Below, piece by piece: positions 1-5,842 of a stretch of DNA of 8,212 nucleotides. Position 1 is the stretch's first letter; the number at the start of each line of letters is the position of its first letter. Source of the stretch: Proteobacteria bacterium UBA6156 (lineage in GTDB: Bacteria > Pseudomonadota > Alphaproteobacteria > UBA2136 > UBA6156); NCBI GenBank assembly GCA_002422365.1, contig DIUO01000014.1, positions 1 through 8,212 on the forward strand. The letters run 5' to 3'. Position numbers and translations under genes: made by a program. The notes under the pieces are model-generated. The model saw nothing but the letters and a program-made list of their open reading frames with translations, was not told the DNA's origin and made no database searches.

Positions 1-1
1 G

Positions 2-1879
2 CCCAAGCACATCAAACGGCCGCTTTCTATCGAAGTCACCGACGGCTCCGCCCCCCTCCGCGTCCTCTACTTCAACCCCGGCTACTGGCTGGAGAGGGCC
101 TACCCGGTCGGCGAAACCGTCATCCTCTCCGGCAAAATCAAGGTCGACACCAAAGGCCGCAAACTCATCCACCCAGATGTCTGGAGCCTCCCCAAATCGG
201 AAGACAACGCCACCTCCAAAATCAACCACGTCGCCCGCATCTGGCCGCTGTATCCGCTCACGGCGGGCCTGGGCCAGGGCTGGCTTTCCCGCGCCATACT
301 TACCGCGCTAGAAGTCGCCGCCGAATGCCCCCTACCCGAATGGCTGCCCGCAAGTTTACGCGAGCAGCACTCCCTCCCCACCTTCACCGAAGCCTTGCAA
401 GCCGCCCACAACCCACAAACCGAAGCCGACCTCCAACCGAACTCCCCCGCCCGCACGCGCCTGGCGCTGGACGAACTCTACGCCACCCAACTCGCCCTTC
501 AGCACGCCCGCGCCGCCAACCGTGGCCAGCGCGGCATCGCCCACGGCCGCAGCCATATGCTCACCGATAAATTCCTCGCCGCACTCCCCTTCCCCCTCAC
601 CGCCGACCAAAGCAACGCCCTGACCGAAATCCGCGCCGACCTCTCCGCCCCCCGCCCCATGCTGCGCCTCTTGCAGGGCGATGTCGGCTCCGGCAAAACC
701 ATCGTCGCCCTGCTCGCCCTCCTGAAGGTCATCGAAAACGGCCACCAAGGCGTGCTCATGGCCCCCACCGAAATTTTAGCCCAGCAGCTCTACGCCAATG
801 CAGTAAAGTACCTCCAACCGCTCGGCATCACAGTGGGCCTGCTCACCGGCAGCATGTCGGCAGCGCAAAAAAAGCGCCTGAAGGACCACATCCGTCAAGG
901 CTTCGTTCAGCTCACGGTGGGCACGCATGCACTAACCGAAGACTCCGTCGTCTTCGACAAACTCGGCCTCGCCGTCATCGACGAACAGCACCGCTTCGGC
1001 GTCAAGCAGCGCGTCGCCCTCTCGGCCAACCAGCCCTTGGCGCCAGATATGCTCATCATGACCGCCACCCCCATCCCCCGCACACTGGCACTCACGGCGT
1101 TCGGAGACATGGACACCTCGATCCTCGCACAGAAGCCCCCGGGCCGTACTCCGATCACAACATTGGTGATGTCCGACGACCGGCTCGCTCAAGTAGCTCG
1201 CCGGCTGGAAACCGTCATCGCCAAAAACGAGCAAGCCTACTGGGTCTGCCCGCTGGTAGAAGAATCGGAAGAATCCGACCTCTCCGACGCCACCTCCCGC
1301 CACGCCTGGCTGCAAAAAGTCTACGGCAACCGCGTCGCCCTTCTGCATGGCAAAATGAAGCCGAAGGAGAAGGAAGCCATCATGGAATCCTTCAAAAACC
1401 ACGAGTCCAGCATCCTCGTCTCCACCACGGTGATAGAGGTCGGCGTCGACGTCCCCAACGCCACGGTCATGATCATCGAGCACGCCGAACGCTTCGGCCT
1501 CTCCCAGCTCCACCAGCTGCGCGGCCGCGTCGGGCGGGGGGCCTTAGCTTCCCACTGCATCCTTATCTACACCGGCCCGCTCACGCCTTTCGCGCAAGAG
1601 AGACTCCAAGCCCTGAAAGACAGCGAAGACGGGTTTTATTTAGCGGAAAAAGACCTCGAACTCCGCGGCCCCGGAGAAATCCTCGGCGCCCGCCAGTCCG
1701 GAGAAATGAAAACCCGCCTCGCCGACCTCCACCACCACAAGCACCTCATGCCGGTGGCCCACCAGCTTGCCTCTTCGGCCCTCACCCGCCAGCTCAACGC
1801 CCCCCAGCGCAACGCCCTCGCCCTCCTCCTCACCACTTTCGACAAACACACCGCCGCCACCTGGCTCCGCGGCGGCTAA
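2..1879 (+). CDS. recG: ATP-dependent DNA helicase RecG, 5' partial
   Basis: RecG is a superfamily 2 double-stranded DNA translocase that remodels stalled replication forks and branch-migrates Holliday junctions. The frame is open from base 2, so the N-terminus is off the window; 625 codons are visible against about 690 in E. coli RecG, so roughly 70 residues are missing. Visible residues 1 to about 75 look like part of the OB-fold wedge domain. The helicase motifs follow in order: Walker A GDVGSGKT (visible residues 226-233, bases 677-700), motif II DEQH followed by RFGV (from residue 327, base 980), motif III TATPIPR (bases 1061-1081), YWVCPLVEESE, the VSTTVIEVGVDVPNA block (from base 1421), RGRVGRG (bases 1520-1540), and the RecG-specific LRGPGEILGARQSG segment (bases 1661-1702). 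The frame is intact to the TAA at 1877-1879. Codons are strongly C-ending, about 60-70% GC in sampled lines. The ATG at 395 is internal, not the start. It is convergent with ssb across a 550-base gap. Confidence 0.97.
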   Translation, partial: PKHIKRPLSIEVTDGSAPLRVLYFNPGYWLERAYPVGETVILSGKIKVDTKGRKLIHPDVWSLPKSEDNATSKINHVARIWPLYPLTAGLGQGWLSRAILTALEVAAECPLPEWLPASLREQHSLPTFTEALQAAHNPQTEADLQPNSPARTRLALDELYATQLALQHARAANRGQRGIAHGRSHMLTDKFLAALPFPLTADQSNALTEIRADLSAPRPMLRLLQGDVGSGKTIVALLALLKVIENGHQGVLMAPTEILAQQLYANAVKYLQPLGITVGLLTGSMSAAQKKRLKDHIRQGFVQLTVGTHALTEDSVVFDKLGLAVIDEQHRFGVKQRVALSANQPLAPDMLIMTATPIPRTLALTAFGDMDTSILAQKPPGRTPITTLVMSDDRLAQVARRLETVIAKNEQAYWVCPLVEESEESDLSDATSRHAWLQKVYGNRVALLHGKMKPKEKEAIMESFKNHESSILVSTTVIEVGVDVPNATVMIIEHAERFGLSQLHQLRGRVGRGALASHCILIYTGPLTPFAQERLQALKDSEDGFYLAEKDLELRGPGEILGARQSGEMKTRLADLHHHKHLMPVAHQLASSALTRQLNAPQRNALALLLTTFDKHTAATWLRGG

Positions 1880-2044
1880 AGCCACCCTTTCATTCCCGGC
1901 ACCGATTCCCGGAACGAGGCGGGGTCAAAGTTAAAACAAATTTGGGGCCCACGCCCGTATCCGATATCTGGAAAATACCAGCACGAAACCCCACCCCCAA
2001 CCGCACTAAGTTAAGCCATAACACAACCATCCCCACCCGGGGTT

Positions 2045-2064
2045 GAGGGGCGAAGCCCCCACTC
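2045..2064. repeat. GC-rich hairpin, GGGGC-GAA-GCCCC
   Basis: A perfect 5-bp stem GGGGC (2047-2051) / GCCCC (2055-2059) encloses the trinucleotide loop GAA, and the flanking GA and CTC can extend the stem with a bulge. The form resembles the core of REP-like sequences often found between genes in proteobacteria. It lies just left of the larger palindrome starting at 2074 and may belong to the same repeat cluster. It lacks a T-tract, so it is not an intrinsic terminator. Confidence 0.45.
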
Positions 2065-2073
2065 AGCGCAGCT

Positions 2074-2146
2074 GTCATCCCGGAAGGTTAGTGGGTGGCA
2101 AAAAATCCCATTTTTTGCCGGGCCCCGCTACCTATCCGGGATCCAC
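2074..2146. repeat. Nested palindromic repeat element (REP/MITE-like)
   Basis: Two arms form an imperfect 73-base palindrome. The outer arms begin GTCATCCCGGA (from 2074) and end TCCGGGATCCAC (to 2146). Both continue inward with GGT-AG-GGG-type matches (2086-2095 against 2122-2133). The centre is a perfect 9-bp hairpin, GGCAAAAAA (2097-2105 region) / TTTTTTGCC (2111-2119), around the loop TCCCA. Outer ends of the form GTCATnCC...GGnATCCA are typical of short dispersed palindromic repeats in many alphaproteobacteria and other Gram-negatives; that is general knowledge, not a database match. The T-run sits inside the stem, so it is a poor intrinsic terminator, although it could end recG transcripts or protect their 3' ends. 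No flanking target-site duplication is evident. Confidence 0.6.
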
Positions 2147-2202
2147 CCCCGCCGGGAGGCATTCCGAGATTTACTCCACTAAGAAGAGCCTTAAATTACT
2201 AT

Positions 2203-2222
2203 AAAAAAACCGCCACAGGCGG
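2203..2222 (-). terminator. Intrinsic terminator, leftward (distal)
   Basis: Read on the minus strand, the stem CCGCC-TGT-GGCGG (2222 to 2210) is followed at once by seven T residues (2209 to 2203). This is a textbook rho-independent terminator. It lies about 160 bases beyond the ssb-proximal terminator at 2384-2408, so it is either a backup for ssb or ends a separate small transcript arising in between. Confidence 0.8.
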
Positions 2223-2383
2223 GTAACATTTCGGCCCCGGCGCGAGGCTACAAAGGAGCATCCCAGCACTTTTTGGCTTGGCGCGGTGTACAAGCGCAGA
2301 GGCCCCCAGCAGGCGGCTATAAACGGTTCCTGTTTTTGGCGCAGACGACGACGTGTACGCGTGTACACGAGGAGGATAAGACG
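2223..2383 (-). ncRNA. Possible small RNA unit between two terminators (speculative)
   Basis: A roughly 160-base leftward stretch sits between the ssb terminator and a second strong terminator. It has no convincing ORF and carries local self-complementary segments, including the GTACAC/GTGTAC palindrome. A second strong terminator in the same orientation would fit an independent short transcript. Against this, I find no clear sigma-70 promoter, and the sequence does not match what I know of tmRNA, SRP RNA, RNase P RNA or 6S RNA. The alternative is a simple tandem terminator arrangement for ssb. Confidence 0.25.
2352..2369. promoter_or_regulatory. Perfect palindrome CGTGTAC-GCGT-GTACACG
   Basis: Seven-base arms are perfectly complementary (2352-2358 and 2363-2369) around the four-base spacer GCGT. 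Another GTGTAC lies at 2286-2291. The symmetry would suit a dimeric repressor site or a short RNA hairpin. No regulator is encoded nearby to link to it, so a function is not assigned. Confidence 0.3.
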
Positions 2384-2408
2384 AAAACAGGGGCCGTTTT
2401 AGCCCCTG
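2384..2408 (-). terminator. Intrinsic terminator of ssb
   Basis: On the minus strand a perfect 7-bp stem, CAGGGGC (2408-2402) / GCCCCTG (2394-2388), encloses a seven-base loop and is followed by TTTT (2387-2384) and further pyrimidines. It begins 22 bases past the ssb stop codon, the expected position for its transcription terminator. Confidence 0.85.
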
Positions 2409-2429
2409 CCATGCCACGAAGCTACGTCC

Positions 2430-2918
2430 CTAGAAAGGGATCTCATCATCAAACGGCGCATCCTCAGATATCTTCTTCGGCTGCGTCATCGGCTTGCTAA
2501 AGTTCCCACCGCCACCATTGTCGCGCGGGGTCTGGTCATAATTACCACCGCCGCCGCCGTAGCCGCCACCTTCACCATCGCGCTTGCTGTCCAGCATCGT
2601 AAAGTTGTCCACAACCACTTCGGTGGTGTAACGCTCCTGGTTTTCCTTGTCGGTCCATTTGCGGGTTTGCAATTTGCCTTCCACAAAAATCTTGCTGCCT
2701 TTTTTCAAATACTTCTCGGCAATTTCCGCAGTGGTATTAAACATCACCAGCTTATGCCACTCGGTCTTTTCTTCCCGCTGCCCCGTCTGCTTGTTGTTCC
2801 AGCTTTCGCTGGTGGCCACGGTAATGTTGGCCACTTTGCCGCCGCTCTGGCTGGCCCGCACCTCGGGGTCGCGGCCCAAATTCCCAATCAAAATGACTTT
2901 GTTCACACTACCGGCCAT
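2430..2918 (-). CDS. ssb: Single-stranded DNA-binding protein SSB
   Basis: SSB coats single-stranded DNA during replication, recombination and repair, normally as a tetramer, and recruits partners through its acidic C-terminus. The protein has 162 residues, the usual length. Residues 1 to about 112 form the OB-fold, starting with the characteristic VNKVILIGNLGRDPEVR, and include aromatic residues matching the E. coli DNA-stacking set: W40, W54, F60 and W88. The block RKWTDKENQERYTTEVVVD (86-104) is typical. A glycine-rich linker (about 115-139) leads to the conserved tip DDEIPF (157-162). The ATG at 2918 is preceded by AGGGGG with eight bases of spacing, supporting this start. It is divergent from bolA and convergent with recG. 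SSB tails are known to bind RecG, so the neighbourhood is functionally coherent, though this does not show co-regulation. Confidence 0.98.
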   Translation of the reverse strand: MAGSVNKVILIGNLGRDPEVRASQSGGKVANITVATSESWNNKQTGQREEKTEWHKLVMFNTTAEIAEKYLKKGSKIFVEGKLQTRKWTDKENQERYTTEVVVDNFTMLDSKRDGEGGGYGGGGGNYDQTPRDNGGGGNFSKPMTQPKKISEDAPFDDEIPF

Positions 2919-3077
2919 CGCCTCATCCCCCTGTTACGTACTACTATTAGCGGCAATCCTATCACAATCCTGCAAAAATCAAATGTCCCTCGCGGGGCCG
3001 GGGTTCTCCGGCTGCCAATTTCGCATGCACTTTTCATGCCCCTTGCCAAAAAAACCCAACCCGCCTAGGTTTGGGCC
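2919..3077. promoter_or_regulatory. Divergent ssb / bolA intergenic region
   Basis: This 159-base spacer must hold promoters for both the leftward ssb gene and the rightward bolA-grxD pair. For ssb, a weak sigma-70-like pair is TTGATT (2982-2977) and TAGGAT (2961-2956) with 15 bases between, shorter than ideal; other phasings with TTGTGA or TAATAG are possible. The spacer also has a GCCGG/CCGGC hairpin near 2998-3013. I could not pick a convincing bolA promoter. No LexA-type SOS box was recognised. Confidence 0.35.
3048..3075. promoter_or_regulatory. A7 tract plus stem-loop over the bolA ribosome-binding region
   Basis: Bases 3055-3062 (CCCAACCC) can pair with 3068-3075 (GGTTTGGG) apart from one mismatch, placing the only weak Shine-Dalgarno-like AGG (3067-3069) partly in the stem, directly before the bolA ATG. 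On the minus strand the same stem is followed by seven T residues (3054-3048), so it also has the form of a leftward intrinsic terminator, which would stop antisense transcription from bolA reaching ssb. Either role is inference. Confidence 0.35.
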
Positions 3078-3335
3078 ATGAGCACCGAAACCGTCCCTGC
3101 AAATACAGAATTGGCCCTCGCCATCCAATCCCGCATCCGCCAAACCCTGCCGGATGCCGACGTCTACGTCCACGACCCCGACGGCGCGCATCTGTCGGCC
3201 ACCGTCACCAGCGCCAGCTTCGCGGGCCTCAGCCGAATCGAGCAACACCGCCTGGTCTACAGCGCACTGGGAGACGCCTTCGAGAACGAGCTCCACGCCC
3301 TGCAACTCACCACCCGCACCCCCAAAGCTCAATAA
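3078..3335 (+). CDS. bolA: BolA-family protein
   Basis: BolA-family proteins partner with CGFS monothiol glutaredoxins, binding a shared [2Fe-2S] cluster or an apo-complex, and act in iron-sulfur cluster trafficking and iron sensing. The 85-residue protein has the compact single-domain form with no C-terminal extension. Family landmarks are the DPDGAHLSATVTSASFAG segment (33-50), the HRLV helix start (57-60) and the ELHALQLTTRTP end (71-82), whose His73 matches the invariant cluster-binding His of the family. The ATG at 3078 gives a normal N-terminus; its Shine-Dalgarno (AGG at 3067-3069) is weak and may be folded away. grxD follows after 26 bases, supporting an operon and the functional pairing. 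Assignment to the BolA versus IbaG/BolA-like subgroup cannot be settled by eye. Confidence 0.93.
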   Translation: MSTETVPANTELALAIQSRIRQTLPDADVYVHDPDGAHLSATVTSASFAGLSRIEQHRLVYSALGDAFENELHALQLTTRTPKAQ

Positions 3336-3344
3336 ATCTAATCC

Positions 3345-3353
3345 AAGGAAGGA
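3345..3353 (+). promoter_or_regulatory. Strong ribosome-binding site of grxD
   Basis: AAGGAAGGA lies eight bases before the ATG at 3362. It fixes the grxD start there rather than at an in-frame TTG at 3071, which would add about 97 residues overlapping bolA in another frame. Confidence 0.85.
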
Positions 3354-3361
3354 CACCCACC

Positions 3362-3682
3362 ATGACCACCCTCACACCCGAACTCAAAGCCGAAATCCAA
3401 AGCCAAATCACCGCCACTCCCGTGGTTTTGTACATGAAAGGCACCCCCGCCCAACCCATGTGCGGCTTCTCCGCCCGCGCCGTCGGCATCCTCAACAACC
3501 TGAACGTCCCCTTCAACGGCATCAATATCCTCGAGCGCGACGACCTCCGCATGGGCCTGAAGGAATTCAGCGACTGGCCCACCTTCCCGCAACTCTATGT
3601 CAACGGCAGCCTCATCGGCGGCGCCGATATCATGATAGAAATGTACAACAGCGGCGAACTCGCCCCCCTTCTCACGGCCTAG
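3362..3682 (+). CDS. grxD: Monothiol glutaredoxin, CGFS type (Grx4/GrxD)
   Basis: CGFS glutaredoxins assemble [2Fe-2S] clusters using glutathione as a ligand and pass them on, often with BolA partners, rather than acting as disulfide reductases. The 106-residue protein is a complete single-domain member. Visible landmarks are the KGTP loop (26-29) with the Lys that contacts glutathione, the active site CGFS (34-37), the WPTFPQLYVNG block with the cis-proline (72-82), and the glutathione-binding GGAD turn (86-89). The start is supported by a strong ribosome-binding site, and the stop is TAG at 3680-3682. It lies 26 bases after bolA in the same direction and only 21 bases from the convergent end of the next gene. 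Confidence 0.97.
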   Translation: MTTLTPELKAEIQSQITATPVVLYMKGTPAQPMCGFSARAVGILNNLNVPFNGINILERDDLRMGLKEFSDWPTFPQLYVNGSLIGGADIMIEMYNSGELAPLLTA

Positions 3683-3687
3683 CTCCT

Positions 3688-3725
3688 AAAAAGCAGGGGC
3701 AGGCTACTCCGCCATAGCCCCCTGC
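3688..3725 (-). terminator. Intrinsic terminator overlapping the stop of the 706-aa gene
   Basis: On the minus strand GCAGGGG (3725-3719) pairs with CCCCTGC (3699-3693), an inner GCTA/TAGC extends the stem, and five T residues follow (3692-3688). The hairpin contains the last codons and TAG stop of the leftward gene (3706-3704). It ends the leftward operon just before the end of grxD; on the + strand it lacks a T-tract, so it looks one-directional. Confidence 0.75.
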
Positions 3726-5824
3726 CGCGCCGCCTGCTGCATCATTTCGTCCAGGCTCATATCCTCACGCTCGGCCGTGATAATCCAATCTTCCATGGCC
3801 AGCTCCAGCTGTTCCACCGTCCAGCCGTACCACCACGCCAGCATATAAAGCGGCAGGTTGGTGCGGTACACCATGTGCCTAAATTTCACAACCTGAACCC
3901 CCTTCTCGCGTATATCCCACAGCGCATCATGCACGCCGGGTATCACATCTTCCAACGCCAGCGGGTCATCAAACATTGTGCCTTCTTCATCGGTCCACCA
4001 TAGCGGCGCGGGCTTGGCTAAAATCGCTTCGTCTTCCGGCTGGCCCAAATACGGCACCGGGCACAGGCGCACCACCATGTCGGGCTCGGTGTTGGGCAGC
4101 AAGTAACGCGTCAATTCAGGGTAATTTTCCAGCGGGTCTTCCACCGGGGTCATCAGCTTGGTCTCATCGGCCATCCAGGTTACGGCCTCGGGCGCATCCA
4201 CTGTTGGCACAAAGTCACTTTTGGTAACTTGCGGGTTAATCACCGGCGCCAACCGCAGGTCAAGCCCTTCCGGTATGTCCCCTTGGTCACGGTTCAGCGG
4301 GTGCAGCTCCGGAAACCAAAACGGATCCAACTCAAATTCAAACTCTGCAGGCATCGGGTGGTAACCCAGCCCGGCCGCGTACGCACCTGTTTGCACCCGC
4401 TTAATGCAACTCTGCGGCAGCACACCCTTCTCAAAACGACGGGTATATTCGGCTGCCGAAAACGTATCAAATCCCACCATCGGCACTACCGGAAAAAACC
4501 GGTTCTCCATATCCTCAGGCACCGGCACCAACCCGCGGCGCGTTGGCCCCAGCGGAGTAGCATCAAAGGCGGCCAGTACCCGGTCTACACTTTCATAATA
4601 ATAATGCAGGGGGTCCCACAAGGGGCCTGTCAATTGCATAAACCGGCCATTGCCAATGTCCCAGCCCCACATGGCGGGGGGCTCAAAATGCAGCGGGTGG
4701 GTAGGCAACCATGTGGCACGCCAACTGTCGGTCACGCGCGGGTGGGGCAGGTTCAGGTTGGGCACAAGGGGGTCGGGGTCGGCGGCGTTGGGGCTCACAT
4801 AACCGCTGCCGTCGCTAATGATAACTTTGGCGGGCCGCACAAAATCCGCTGTGACAAAACCGGGCTCGCGCACTTCCAATATTGTACCCAACGGGGCCTT
4901 GTCCGCGCGCGCTTCCAGCACATCGTGCAGGCCGGGCACGGCACGGCCTGGCCAAAAGTCTTCCATCTCAAACTGCCGGCCCACTGCAACAAAGCCATTG
5001 CAAGCCTCAAAGGTCGGTATCAGGCTGCACCCGGCCTCATACAATTCCTCCACACGGGCTTCCCCCAAACTTTCCAGCCAGCTTTCATAATCTTGCCCGG
5101 GGGTGCGCTGTTCCCATTGCTGCACCAGCTTCAATCCCAGTTTGCGGCCATTGGCGGGGCTCACACCGTCTTGCATGCCTTTGGCATACACCATCTGCGT
5201 TTGCGGCAGCCGGAACCCATCCGTATAGAACGTATCCAGCCGCAGCTTATAAGGGTATAAATTGGCTCCCAAATAACTGGCCGAAACCAACGGGTCATCC
5301 TCTCCCGCCCCACTAATCTGGCCATTAAAACCCATGCTCATTTCCAGGCAGCGGAACTTCGTCAAAAACACCTGCTCCAGCAAATCTTCGCCTTCCATGG
5401 CGCTGGCGTCGCGGCAAAAGCGGGGGAAGGTCACCAGCGGCACAAACGGGTTCAAATCCTCTTTGGCAATTTTCTCCACATCCACGGCATAGGCTTGCCA
5501 TTCCAGGTTACCTTTGCGCTCGGGGCCAAAACCGGCATAAACCGTGCGCCCGGCAAGGTCTTTTACAAATAGTGGCGACAGAGGCACATATTTATCCAAC
5601 CGCATGCTGTCGGCAAAGGTGCTGTCACGCATCAGGTTATGGCCATCGGTGGTGCCTTGGGGGTCCATAACCAGGTTTTCACTCACCCCGGCCACATCAG
5701 TGGCATTCAACTCTTCAAACGGGTCACGGCCATACCATTCCTCCGCCACCCCGGCATCAATCAGCATCAGGGGGCCCTCCCCCCTGGTCATCTCATACCG
5801 CGCTGCGTAGGCTTTTATTTTCAT
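3704..5824 (-). CDS. Uncharacterised 706-aa protein with an internal duplication
   Basis: I do not recognise a family. The frame is open throughout, with no signal peptide and no transmembrane stretch, so a soluble cytoplasmic protein is likely. It is acidic and rich in Pro and aromatics, with 19 Trp and 6 Cys by hand count. Two diverged copies of one module are visible in the same order. EDLNPFVPLVTF (122-133) matches EDMENRFFPVVPMVGF (437-452). LRLDTFY (194-200) matches FELDPFW (496-503). VPGLHDVLEARADK (296-309) matches IPGVHDALWDIREK (628-641). The offset is about 300-330 residues. The last 50 residues (657-706) look helical with several Trp. The ATG at 5824 has only a weak GGAC upstream and starts 18 bases after the stop of the preceding gene, suggesting an operon with translational coupling. 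GC content (50-63% in sampled lines) lies between recG and its partner. A structural or secretion-associated role is possible but nothing in the sequence shows it. Confidence 0.85.
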   Translation of the reverse strand: MKIKAYAARYEMTRGEGPLMLIDAGVAEEWYGRDPFEELNATDVAGVSENLVMDPQGTTDGHNLMRDSTFADSMRLDKYVPLSPLFVKDLAGRTVYAGFGPERKGNLEWQAYAVDVEKIAKEDLNPFVPLVTFPRFCRDASAMEGEDLLEQVFLTKFRCLEMSMGFNGQISGAGEDDPLVSASYLGANLYPYKLRLDTFYTDGFRLPQTQMVYAKGMQDGVSPANGRKLGLKLVQQWEQRTPGQDYESWLESLGEARVEELYEAGCSLIPTFEACNGFVAVGRQFEMEDFWPGRAVPGLHDVLEARADKAPLGTILEVREPGFVTADFVRPAKVIISDGSGYVSPNAADPDPLVPNLNLPHPRVTDSWRATWLPTHPLHFEPPAMWGWDIGNGRFMQLTGPLWDPLHYYYESVDRVLAAFDATPLGPTRRGLVPVPEDMENRFFPVVPMVGFDTFSAAEYTRRFEKGVLPQSCIKRVQTGAYAAGLGYHPMPAEFEFELDPFWFPELHPLNRDQGDIPEGLDLRLAPVINPQVTKSDFVPTVDAPEAVTWMADETKLMTPVEDPLENYPELTRYLLPNTEPDMVVRLCPVPYLGQPEDEAILAKPAPLWWTDEEGTMFDDPLALEDVIPGVHDALWDIREKGVQVVKFRHMVYRTNLPLYMLAWWYGWTVEQLELAMEDWIITAEREDMSLDEMMQQAARQGAMAE

Positions 5825-5842
5825 TTTTGGTCCAGCTTAAAT

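Larger units (their letters stand above)
1880..2429. other. Hairpin-rich intergenic region between recG and ssb
   Basis: This is 550 bases with no ORF I would call a gene. Besides the elements listed separately, it contains the octamer ATTCCCGG twice in direct orientation (1892-1899 and 1905-1912), a GGGC/GCCC mini-hairpin (1945-1956) and a CTGG/CCAG mini-hairpin (1969-1982). I see no U-tract terminator on the + strand directly after recG. Short leftward ORFs at 1890-2078, 2171-2368 and 2199-2417 have no family features, and the latter two run through the terminator stem at 2203-2222, so I treat them as chance ORFs. The density of palindromes is what one expects where dispersed repeats have accumulated between two convergent housekeeping genes. 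Confidence 0.7.

Noticed and set aside
932..1513. 193-codon minus-strand frame inside recG
   Set aside because: It is the shadow of a high-GC conserved helicase gene; the recG motifs are unambiguous on the + strand.
395..1879. recG starting at the ATG at 395
   Set aside because: The frame is open upstream to base 2 and encodes the wedge-domain end and linker of RecG, so the gene enters the window from the left.
2223..2383. tmRNA, SRP RNA, RNase P RNA or 6S RNA
   Set aside because: None of the hallmark conserved segments of these RNAs could be found on either strand.
2171..2417. Two short leftward ORFs (65 and 72 codons) after ssb
   Set aside because: They overlap each other in different frames, run through the T7 terminator and show no family features.
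3071..3682. Longer grxD starting at the TTG at 3071
   Set aside because: The added residues are bolA read in another frame, and the family N-terminus and a strong ribosome-binding site both support the ATG at 3362.
4229..5260. 343-codon open frame on the + strand inside the leftward 706-aa gene
   Set aside because: It is antisense to a longer frame with coherent repeated motifs, its product is rich in His/Arg/Gln without any domain, and no ribosome-binding site supports it.
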